From: Pseudomonadota bacterium
GTDB lineage: Bacteria; Desulfobacterota; Desulfobulbia; Desulfobulbales; Desulfobulbaceae
Length of the DNA stretch: 6,163 bases
Reading direction: 5' to 3'
Assembly: GCA_009778235.1 (NCBI GenBank)
Contig: WRKE01000184.1
Location: 1 to 6,163 of the forward strand
How positions within the stretch are numbered: position 1 is the stretch's first letter; the number at the start of each line of letters is the position of its first letter. Positions 1 to 5,774 of the stretch are shown here, in pieces. Position numbers and translations under genes: made by a program. The notes below the pieces were generated by a model, which ran no database searches, had not been told where the DNA came from, and saw only the letters and a program-made list of their open reading frames with translations.

Positions 1-761
1 GGGATATTCTGGGTCATCAGCTTCTTGTAGATCGAATACATGTGCTTGGGCCGGCCGATGATCCGCACCGGTTCGATCTTGTTGGCCTTGAGCTTGGCAA
101 TGAGGATGCCGATCACCTCGTCGACATAGGTCTGGCGCTGGTCGGTGGTGCTCTCCAATTGGGTGTTCAATGCGGCATATTCCGCCGGCTGGAGATACTT
201 GAAGGAGAGATCCTCCAGTTCGCGCTTGATCCACTCGATCCCGATCCGGCTGGCCAGCGGGGCGTACAGGTCCATGGTTTCCCTGGCCTTGATCCGCCGG
301 TCCTCCTCACCAACCGCGTCGAGGTTGACCATGTCGTGCAGACGGTCGGCCAGCTTGACCAGGAGCACCCGGATATCGGCCCCCATGGCCAACAACAATT
401 TGCGGATGTTCTCCGCTTCGTGGGCCAGTTGGGAGTTATAGCGGACATTGGTGATCCGGGTGGTGCCATTGACGATGTTGGCGACGGTTTCACCGAATTT
501 CTGCTTCAGCTCCTCCAAGGTGCCGGACTGCTCCTTGATCACGCCATGGAGCAGTCCGGCGACCACGGTGTCCAGGTCGAGCTTCATCGAGGCCAGGGTT
601 GAAGCCACGGCCAGGAGATGATCGATATACAGCTCGCCGGTCGCATCGTGCTGGCCGGCGTGTCGTTCACAGATAAACTCGTAGGCCTTGGTCAGCGGCG
701 CCAAGTCGACCCCGGTGAGATAGGCAGAGGCAAGCGAGAGAAGTGGCTTGATGTCCGACAT
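1..761 (-). CDS. rel: RelA/SpoT-family (p)ppGpp enzyme, N-terminal part, with degenerate HD hydrolase domain (partial, runs off left edge)
   Basis: RelA/SpoT homologues make (p)ppGpp from GTP/GDP and ATP during amino-acid starvation; bifunctional members also hydrolyse it with an N-terminal HD domain. The visible 253 residues cover the HD domain (about 20-200) and the very start of the synthetase domain, marked by GRPKHMYSIYKK at 236-247; the synthetase active site, TGS and ACT domains lie outside the window. Landmarks such as LLLAMGADIRVLLVKLADRLH (split here: LLLAMGAD 122-129, KLADRLH 136-142) and YAPLASRIGI 166-175 fix the family. Hydrolase residues are eroded: H48, H72 and D139 remain, but the HDxxED motif reads H72-G-V-I-K-E77, the Arg before the first His is D39, and the catalytic Asn after LADRLH is D143. 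This predicts no hydrolase activity, as in E. coli RelA (inference). The ATG at 761 fits the usual family N-terminus; its own Shine-Dalgarno is weak. It lies 106 nt downstream of proS. Family call is sure; the relA versus rel name is not. Confidence 0.95.
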   Translation of the reverse strand, partial: MSDIKPLLSLASAYLTGVDLAPLTKAYEFICERHAGQHDATGELYIDHLLAVASTLASMKLDLDTVVAGLLHGVIKEQSGTLEELKQKFGETVANIVNGTTRITNVRYNSQLAHEAENIRKLLLAMGADIRVLLVKLADRLHDMVNLDAVGEEDRRIKARETMDLYAPLASRIGIEWIKRELEDLSFKYLQPAEYAALNTQLESTTDQRQTYVDEVIGILIAKLKANKIEPVRIIGRPKHMYSIYKKLMTQNI

Positions 762-817
762 TGCGTAAATGAGCGCCGCCGCCCCGATGGTCCGCCGGTT
801 TGACCGGCCATCAGCAT
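692..817 (-). CDS. Possible short upstream ORF overlapping the rel start (41 codons)
   Basis: An ORF beginning ATG CTG ATG GCC at 817 runs out of frame with rel, crosses the rel ATG and ends in TGA at 694-692. It is preceded by the best Shine-Dalgarno in the leader (GGAAGGAG, 12 nt before the first ATG, a long but usable spacing). The predicted peptide starts MLMAGQTGGPSGRRRS and resembles no family I know; its second half is simply the +1 shadow of rel. It could be a regulatory upstream ORF that tunes rel translation, or chance, or a sign that the leader sequence carries a frame error. Coding status is unproven. Confidence 0.15.
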   Translation of the reverse strand: MLMAGQTGGPSGRRRSFTQCRTSSHFSRLPLPISPGSTWRR

Positions 818-867
818 CCGCTGCGGCTTCTCCTTCCCCGTTGAATGTTATTATATCTCGTTTGTGC
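762..867 (-). promoter_or_regulatory. proS-rel intergenic leader with TATAAT-like box, strong SD and hairpin
   Basis: This 106-nt spacer is the 5' leader of rel. Read on the minus strand it contains, in order, a perfect TATAAT hexamer (855-850), a strong purine-rich GGGGAAGGAG (839-830), a 15-nt perfect hairpin (808-794), and then the rel ATG at 761. No good -35 hexamer stands 16-18 nt upstream of TATAAT (the bases there read close to CGCTCG), so a sigma-70 promoter is only possible. The strong Shine-Dalgarno lies about 68 nt before the rel ATG, too far to serve it directly. The rel frame is open through the leader but has no ATG, GTG or TTG there, so an N-terminal extension is unlikely. Whether rel is read through from proS or has its own start cannot be settled from sequence alone. 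Confidence 0.4.
794..808 (-). other. Perfect inverted repeat / hairpin in the rel leader
   Basis: GCCGGT and ACCGGC arms of 6 bp flank a 3-nt loop (CAA on the minus strand). No run of T follows in the transcribed direction, so it is not a classic intrinsic terminator. It lies between the strong Shine-Dalgarno and the rel ATG, inside the short upstream ORF, where it could affect ribosome passage. The pairing is seen directly; any function is inference. Confidence 0.4.
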
Positions 868-2580
868 TCAAGCGAGCGCCTGTTGGACCAAGTCGGCTAT
901 GTGGTCAACCGCTTGGTCCAATGCCAGCAGTTCAGTCGCGCCTGTGCGGCGCGAGCGCAACTCCACCTTACCCTCTTTTTCGTAGGTCTTGCCCACAGTC
1001 AGCCGGTAGGGGATCCCCAAGAGGTCGGCATCGTTGAATTTGGAGCCGGGCCGCTCGTCCCGGTCATCGTAGAGGACATCCAGTCCTTTAGCCTTCAACC
1101 CATTGTACAATGATTCGGCCACCTGACAGAAGGCCTCGTCCTTGGGACCAAGGTTGAGGACGATAACCTGAAAGGGGGCCAGGGGCACCGGGAAGATAAT
1201 TCCCTTGGCATCGTGATTCTGTTCGATGGCCGCCGCCACCACCCGGCTGACGCCGATGCCGTAACAGCCCATGATAAAGGGTTTTTCCTGGCCGTCGCTG
1301 TCCTGAAAACAGGCTCCCATGGCCGTAGAATAGTTGGTGCCGAGCTTGAAGATGTGGCCGACCTCGATCCCCTCTTTCAGCCGCAGGCTGCCGCCGCAAA
1401 CCGGGCAGTGATCGTCGACCGCGATCTGCCGCAGATCGCCGATCACCTCGGGCTGAAAATCGCGGCCCGGATTGACGCCGGTGTAGTGAAAGCCCTTTTC
1501 ATTGGCCCCTGCCACCGCATCGACCATCCGCATCACCTCCTGGTCAGCCACCACCTTAAGGTTGACGCCCAGCGGCCCCATGTAGCCGACAGGCAGGCGG
1601 GTCTGCTGCCAGACCTGCTCTTCGGTAAGCGATTTGACCTCGTTGGCGGAGAGCAGGTTCTTCAGCTTGACCGGCTGGACCTCACGGTCACCGCGCACCA
1701 GGGCGACCACCGGTTGACCGTCCGCCAAGTAGATCATGGTCTTGATCATCTTGCCCGGGCTGAGATTAAAGAATTCCGCCACCTTTTCCACCTGTTTCAC
1801 TCCCGGAGTGGCCACCTTGACCATGGCCTCCCGCCCGCCTTCGCCAACCGCCTCCTTAATTGGGGCGATGGCGGCCTTTTCGACATTGGCGGCATAGGGG
1901 CAGGCGTCGCAGATGACCAGGGTATCCTCGCCGGTCTCGGCCAGGACCATGAACTCGTGGGAATAGGAGCCGCCGATGGTGCCGCTGTCGGCCTCCACCG
2001 CTCTGAACTCCAGGCCGCACCGCTCAAAGATGCGGGTATAGGCCTGACGCATGATTTCATAGCTGCGGCTGGCGCCGGCATCGTCGACATCAAAGGAATA
2101 GGCATCCTTCATCACGAATTCGCGGCCCCGCATCAGGCCGAAACGCGGCCGGATCTCGTCGCGGAACTTGGTCTGGATCTGGTAGAGATTGATCGGCAGT
2201 TGCCGGTAGGACTGCAGCTCCCGGCGGGCGATGTCGGTGACCACCTCCTCATGGGTAGGGCCTAAACAATAGTCGCGATCATTGCGATCCTGGAACCGAA
2301 GCAGCTCCGGACCATATTTTTTCCACCGGCCCGACTCCTCCCACAGGTCGCCGGGCTGGACCATGGGCATGAGGATTTCCTGGGCGCCGGCCCGGTTCAT
2401 CTCCCCGCGGACAATCCCGATCACCTTCTGGAGGGCGAGAAATCCCAAGGGAAGGTAGGTGTACATCCCCGAGGTCAACTGGCGAATGAAGCCGCCCCGC
2501 ACCAACAACTGGTGGCTGACGACCTCGGCCTCGGAAGGCGTTTCCTTGGTGGTGGGTAGTAACAACTGTGAATAACGCAT
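868..2580 (-). CDS. proS: Prolyl-tRNA synthetase, bacterial type with editing insertion
   Basis: ProRS (class IIa) charges tRNA-Pro with proline in the cytoplasm. The 570-residue product matches the 572-residue E. coli-type enzyme. The catalytic core shows motif 1 around LTSGMYTYLPLG (35-46), GPTHEE (107-112), motif 2 with FRDEIRPRFGLMRGREFVMKD (FRDE 139-142, RPRFG 144-148, FVMKDAYSF 155-163) and motif 3 at GCYGIGVSR (438-446). Between motifs 2 and 3 lies the INS editing domain (about 225-405); K280 in GKMIKTM corresponds to the lysine needed to clear mischarged Ala-tRNA-Pro. Cysteine pairs C224/C227 and C392/C395 bracket the insertion. The anticodon-binding domain occupies about 465-570 and includes DDRDERPGSKF (505-515). 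The ATG at 2580 gives the standard MRYSQ N-terminus; AGAGGA about 12 nt upstream is the only Shine-Dalgarno candidate. A 247-nt spacer separates it from ispG. All expected catalytic residues look intact. Confidence 0.98.
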   Translation of the reverse strand: MRYSQLLLPTTKETPSEAEVVSHQLLVRGGFIRQLTSGMYTYLPLGFLALQKVIGIVRGEMNRAGAQEILMPMVQPGDLWEESGRWKKYGPELLRFQDRNDRDYCLGPTHEEVVTDIARRELQSYRQLPINLYQIQTKFRDEIRPRFGLMRGREFVMKDAYSFDVDDAGASRSYEIMRQAYTRIFERCGLEFRAVEADSGTIGGSYSHEFMVLAETGEDTLVICDACPYAANVEKAAIAPIKEAVGEGGREAMVKVATPGVKQVEKVAEFFNLSPGKMIKTMIYLADGQPVVALVRGDREVQPVKLKNLLSANEVKSLTEEQVWQQTRLPVGYMGPLGVNLKVVADQEVMRMVDAVAGANEKGFHYTGVNPGRDFQPEVIGDLRQIAVDDHCPVCGGSLRLKEGIEVGHIFKLGTNYSTAMGACFQDSDGQEKPFIMGCYGIGVSRVVAAAIEQNHDAKGIIFPVPLAPFQVIVLNLGPKDEAFCQVAESLYNGLKAKGLDVLYDDRDERPGSKFNDADLLGIPYRLTVGKTYEKEGKVELRSRRTGATELLALDQAVDHIADLVQQALA

Positions 2581-2599
2581 ATCTGATCTCTGTCCTCTG
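2579..2599 (-). repeat. Short heptameric tandem repeat at the proS start
   Basis: Three adjacent 7-nt units of consensus CAGA-G/T-R-W (minus strand: CAGAGGA, CAGAGAT, CAGATAT) lead directly into the proS ATG, and the last unit overlaps the A and T of the start codon. The first unit also holds the only Shine-Dalgarno-like AGAGGA before proS. Three imperfect units of seven bases is close to what chance can give, so this is a modest call. Confidence 0.35.
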
Positions 2600-2827
2600 A
2601 CTGATACGAATGAGTGCGTTGCTCACCGAACATTGACCACGTCTTTTTTTGCCATTTCGATGAGTACCGCGAAGAGAAATTGTCTCCCTCGGAGCGGAGC
2701 GACGAGCAATCTTGAAAACACTTCCGTACTCGCTCAAGCCATGGAGGTTTCTCCCCGCGGTCGAAAGACGAACCAAGGGGTGTTGCTCGGTGATACATGA
2801 CCGTATTAGTACAACCGGGGCAGGAGG
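2581..2827 (-). other. ispG-proS intergenic spacer, 247 nt, content unexplained
   Basis: This is the longest non-coding stretch in an otherwise tightly packed operon. It looks less GC-rich and less codon-structured than the genes beside it. I see no intrinsic terminator after ispG (no hairpin followed by T residues on the minus strand), no tRNA and no convincing sigma-70 promoter; the best pair, TTGAGC and CAAGAT 17 nt apart, is poor at -10. Two minus-strand frames are open across most of it and into proS, but their products match nothing I know and end inside proS as shadows. It contains an A7 run (minus strand, complement of 2643-2650), a weak stem GGTCG/CGAACC around 2760-2775, and the heptamer repeat by the proS start. 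It may hold a promoter or be the remnant of an interspersed intergenic repeat; neither is shown. Confidence 0.5.
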
Positions 2828-3922
2828 CTACTTGCTTAAAAGGCCCGCTTGCCGCTCAGCTTCCATTTTATCCAGTTCCGCCAGAAAGACCGGCAGCAGA
2901 TCCGCTTCCGCAACCTTCCTGTACAACTGTCCCTTCTTGAAAATAATGCCCACCCCATGGCCGCCGGCGATGCCGATGTCAGCCTCTTTGGCCTCGCCCG
3001 GCCCGTTGACCACACAGCCCATCACCGCCACCTTGAGCGGTGAGTGCATGGTTTGCAGGTGCCGTTCCACCTGCTCGGCCAGGGTGAACAGATCGATCCG
3101 GGTACGGCCGCAGGTGGGGCAGGAAATCATCTCCGGCCCCCGCGCGCGGATCCTTAAGGAGCGCAACAGCTCAAACCCGACCCGAACCTCCTCCACCGGA
3201 TCACGGGTCAGCGAAATCCGGAAGGTATCGCCGATGCCCTCGGCCAGCAGCATCCCCAAGGCCACGCTCGACTTGACCGTGCCGGCGATCAAGCCGCCCG
3301 CCTCGGTCACCCCGAGGTGCAGGGGATAGTCGGTCCTGTCCGCCAACTGCCGGTAGCCGGCGATAGTGGTCAGGACATCCGAGGATTTGATCGAGATCTT
3401 AATCTCGTCAAAGCCCTGCTCCTCCAAAAGGCGGACATTGGCGAGCGCGCTTTCGATCAGGGCATCCGGCTTCTCCGGGGTCGGGTAACCGTAACGGGCC
3501 AGGAGCCCTTTCTCAATGGAACCGGAATTGACCCCCACCCGGATCGGTACCCGGTGCAGCTTGGCCGCGTCCACCACCCGAGCCAGCTTTTCCAGCCCGC
3601 CGAGATTGCCCGGATTGATGCGGATGCCCTGGGCGCCGTGCTCCATGGCCGCCACCGCCATCCGGGCGTCGAAATGGATATCAGCGATCAGGGGAATGGC
3701 GATCTGCTCCCGGATCGCGGTGAGGGCACGGGCCGCGTCCATGTCCGGCACCGCCACCCGGATGATCTCGCATCCGGCCCGCTCAAGCTCACAGATTTGC
3801 CGGACCGTGGCCTCGACATTGTCGGTCAGGGTATTGGTCATCGACTGGACGGCAATGGGCGCGCCGCCGCCGATGGCCACCGGGCCGATCTGGATTTGGC
3901 GGGTTGTTCTGCGTTCGATCAT
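2828..3922 (-). CDS. ispG: 4-hydroxy-3-methylbut-2-en-1-yl diphosphate synthase (GcpE)
   Basis: IspG reductively opens 2-C-methyl-D-erythritol 2,4-cyclodiphosphate to HMBPP, the penultimate step of the MEP isoprenoid pathway, using a [4Fe-4S] cluster in the cytoplasm. The 364 residues agree with the short two-domain bacterial form (E. coli about 372). The N-terminal TIM barrel shows PIAVQSMTNT (22-31), PLIADIHFD (77-85), GIRINPGN (99-106), RVGVNSGS (128-135) and LGVTEAGG (203-210). The C-terminal cluster domain carries the ligands C268 and C271 in SCPTCGR, C303 in GCVVNGPGE, and the acidic fourth ligand E310. GIAGGHGVGIIFKKG (317-331) closes the domain. There is no plant-type insertion. The ATG at 3922 overlaps the tsaB stop as ATGA, which suggests translational coupling, and dxr of the same pathway lies upstream in the cluster. 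Nothing is missing. Confidence 0.98.
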   Translation of the reverse strand: MIERRTTRQIQIGPVAIGGGAPIAVQSMTNTLTDNVEATVRQICELERAGCEIIRVAVPDMDAARALTAIREQIAIPLIADIHFDARMAVAAMEHGAQGIRINPGNLGGLEKLARVVDAAKLHRVPIRVGVNSGSIEKGLLARYGYPTPEKPDALIESALANVRLLEEQGFDEIKISIKSSDVLTTIAGYRQLADRTDYPLHLGVTEAGGLIAGTVKSSVALGMLLAEGIGDTFRISLTRDPVEEVRVGFELLRSLRIRARGPEMISCPTCGRTRIDLFTLAEQVERHLQTMHSPLKVAVMGCVVNGPGEAKEADIGIAGGHGVGIIFKKGQLYRKVAEADLLPVFLAELDKMEAERQAGLLSK

Positions 3923-4644
3923 ACCGCCTCGAAACTCGTCTTCTTCATGGTCTGCAAATTCAATTCCGCCTCGGAAGCCCTAACATACAAGGGAATCGCC
4001 CTGTCTTCCAGGGAAACGGCCCCCTCGGCCAGCAACTGGGCCGCGCACAAACCAATGCTCGCCGCCCGGGGATGAAGTAAGCCGGAATCGACCAACCTGG
4101 CCAAGGGCTGGGCCGCCATCTCGTCCCGGCAGGCCTGCAGACCGGGGCCAACCAACAGGGTCGGTTCCTGAATCCGCCGGGCCAGCTCGATGGGGTTGAT
4201 GACCAGAAAGGGGGCGGCTCGACGCCACCTTGCCTGTTGGTATTGATAAAAGCCGGCATAGATTTGCTGTTTTCTGGCATCGAGCAGACAGCAGATAGGC
4301 AGGTCATGGCCAACGACCTGGGCCGCCAATCCATCCAAGGTCGGTACGGGCAACAGTGGTTTTGCCAGAGCCATGGCCAGTCCCTGCGCGGCCGCCATGC
4401 CGATCCTCAGGCCGGTGAACGAACCTGGTCCCTGACTGACCGCCACCCCTGCCAATTGGTCCCAGCCGACCCCGGCGGCAGTCATGACCGCACCAACCGA
4501 TCCCAGCAAGCGCCTGGAATGGGTGATTTCCGGTTGCAGGGTGTATTCAGCCAGCACCTTGCCCGCCGGGCCGGCCCCTCGGGTCAGGGCCACGCTCCCG
4601 CAGCCGGTCGCCGTCTCGATGGCCAGGATCAGGAGATCAGCCAT
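3919..4644 (-). CDS. tsaB: tRNA N6-threonylcarbamoyladenosine (t6A) biosynthesis protein TsaB
   Basis: TsaB (YeaZ) is the non-catalytic partner of TsaD in the bacterial TsaB-TsaD-TsaE complex, which transfers threonylcarbamoyl to A37 of ANN-decoding tRNAs in the cytoplasm. The 241-residue product fits the family (E. coli 231). It shows the ASKHA-fold start LLILAIETAT (4-13), the hallmark GPGSFTGLRIG (72-82) with the following helix AAAQGLAMAL, DARKQQIYAGF (122-132) and the C-terminal PLYVRASEAE (218-227). It lacks the metal-binding histidines of TsaD, as expected. The ATG at 4644 overlaps the end of rseP by 16 nt and has a modest AAGG about 11 nt upstream; its stop overlaps the ispG start by 4 nt. 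TsaD, TsaC and TsaE are not in the window. The C-terminal tail after residue 230 is family-variable. Confidence 0.95.
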   Translation of the reverse strand: MADLLILAIETATGCGSVALTRGAGPAGKVLAEYTLQPEITHSRRLLGSVGAVMTAAGVGWDQLAGVAVSQGPGSFTGLRIGMAAAQGLAMALAKPLLPVPTLDGLAAQVVGHDLPICCLLDARKQQIYAGFYQYQQARWRRAAPFLVINPIELARRIQEPTLLVGPGLQACRDEMAAQPLARLVDSGLLHPRAASIGLCAAQLLAEGAVSLEDRAIPLYVRASEAELNLQTMKKTSFEAV

Positions 4645-5717
4645 CGTTTGACCAACCTTAATATATCGTTATAAAATACAAAAACCATCAAGGTGCCCAA
4701 AATGGCGATGCCGATCTTCTGGCTGATTTCCATGCTCTTATCGCTCAAGGGCCTGCGCCGGACTGCCTCCAAAGAGAGGAAAACCAAATGGCCGCCGTCA
4801 AGTACCGGCACGGGCAGCAGGTTGAGAATGCCGAGATTGACGCTCAAGAGGCCCATGAAATAGAGCAGGTTCATCCAGCCCGCCTCCATCTGTTGCCCTG
4901 CCAGCTCGGCAATCCGGATCGGTCCGCCCAGCTCGCTGGCCGGAATGACCCGCTGGATCATCTTGACGATCCCCATTACCGTCAGATAACCAAGGTTCCA
5001 GGTCTGCATCACGGCCGCTTGGCACGACTCGCCGAGGGAGGCCGCCCGGTAGCGGATCTCGTCGCTGCGGACAATGCCTAACATGTAGCGCTGGCCCACC
5101 TCTTCGCCGAACAGATTCTTTTCTTTTTGCAGGATGGGTTTGGCAATGAAGGTCAGCTCTTGGCCCTGGCGCTCCACCACCAGGGTAACCTCGTTGCCGC
5201 CGCTCTCCTTGATCCGTTCGGACACCTGCAGCCAGGAGGTGGTGGGAGCGGAGTTGATGGCTCGAATGAGATCCCCGGCCTTCAAGCCGACCTGCTCGGC
5301 CGCCGATCCTGCGGTGACCTCGCCAATCCGGGTGGAATCAACCGGTTCGGGAAGGCCGGCAAAGAAAAACATGCAAAAGAAAAGCAGCACCGCGAACAGC
5401 AGGTTAAAAAACGGTCCGCCAAAAACGATACCGAACCGCTGCCATACCTTCTTATGGGAAAAGGAGCGATGGCGTTCTTCTGGCCGCACCTCTTCGTCAC
5501 CCTGGTGCTCGCCGTACATCTTGACATAGCCGCCCAGAGGAAAGACGCTGATCAGGTATTCGGTCTCGCCCCGTTGCCAGCCAACCAGCTTGTTGCCAAA
5601 GCCGAGGGAGAATTTCAGCACTCTTACCCCGAAAGCCTTAGCCAACAGGAAATGGCCCAGCTCATGCACAAAAATCAGGACGCCTAAGACAATGATGAAG
5701 GAGAGGACAGAATTCAT
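4629..5717 (-). CDS. rseP: RseP-family site-2 intramembrane zinc metalloprotease, single PDZ
   Basis: RseP/RasP (M50) cuts transmembrane segments of anti-sigma factors, releasing extracytoplasmic sigma factors, and can clear signal-peptide remnants; it sits in the inner membrane. From the ATG at 5717 the protein has 362 residues. The first membrane helix carries HELGH (18-22) with the zinc-binding histidines and catalytic Glu19; the third ligand is Asp307 in NLLPVPVLDGGH (299-310). GFGNKL (39-44), FPLGGYVKM (59-67) and GGPFFNLLFAVLL (100-112) are family landmarks. One periplasmic PDZ domain spans roughly 127-195 (IGEVTAGSAAEQVGLKAGD); E. coli RseP has two. The last helix is about 335-350. An in-frame TTG at 5771 would add 18 polar residues, but the ATG places HExxH as in homologues; neither start has a clear Shine-Dalgarno. 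It lies 57 nt after dxr and overlaps tsaB. RseA/RseB/sigma-E partners are not in view. Confidence 0.96.
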   Translation of the reverse strand: MNSVLSFIIVLGVLIFVHELGHFLLAKAFGVRVLKFSLGFGNKLVGWQRGETEYLISVFPLGGYVKMYGEHQGDEEVRPEERHRSFSHKKVWQRFGIVFGGPFFNLLFAVLLFFCMFFFAGLPEPVDSTRIGEVTAGSAAEQVGLKAGDLIRAINSAPTTSWLQVSERIKESGGNEVTLVVERQGQELTFIAKPILQKEKNLFGEEVGQRYMLGIVRSDEIRYRAASLGESCQAAVMQTWNLGYLTVMGIVKMIQRVIPASELGGPIRIAELAGQQMEAGWMNLLYFMGLLSVNLGILNLLPVPVLDGGHLVFLSLEAVRRRPLSDKSMEISQKIGIAILGTLMVFVFYNDILRLVKRWLIS

Positions 5718-5774
5718 ACCGTGCACATAACCAATCGGATGAAGAGTACAGGAATGGAGGACGGACGGCAACTC

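Noticed and set aside
127..195. Single PDZ domain in RseP as an anomaly (residue numbering)
   Set aside because: Many RseP/RasP homologues outside the enterobacteria have one PDZ domain and a length near 360 residues, so this is ordinary.
42..602. 186-codon plus-strand ORF opposite rel
   Set aside because: Mirror of the Rel HD domain with the same shadow composition; no start-site or domain support.
1213..2265. 350-codon plus-strand ORF opposite proS
   Set aside because: It lies wholly antisense to an intact, conserved proS. Its product is a low-information His/Asp/Gly/Leu-rich shadow expected from GC-rich third codon positions, with no recognisable domain.
2640..2655. T-run on the plus strand as a terminator
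   Set aside because: The T residues are on the strand opposite to all genes and no stable hairpin precedes them; for minus-strand transcripts it is an A-run.
2279..2798. Two minus-strand ORFs that begin in the ispG-proS spacer and continue into proS
   Set aside because: Most of each lies inside proS in the wrong frame. The spacer part matches no family I know and no good ribosome-binding site decides a start, so they are not called as genes.
3317..4075. 252-codon plus-strand ORF across ispG and tsaB
   Set aside because: Antisense to two well-supported genes, no family resemblance, and it crosses their junction, so it is a codon-bias shadow.
5127..5687. 186-codon plus-strand ORF opposite rseP
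   Set aside because: Antisense to conserved RseP motifs and without recognisable homology.
5714..5728. Four-residue mini-ORF (ATG TGC ACG GTA TGA) whose stop overlaps the rseP ATG
   Set aside because: No Shine-Dalgarno in front and so short that chance explains it.
5718..5771. 18-residue N-terminal extension of RseP from a TTG codon at 5771
   Set aside because: The ATG at 5717 puts the HExxH motif at the usual distance from the N-terminus; the extension is polar, has no ribosome-binding site and would interrupt the expected start of the first membrane helix.
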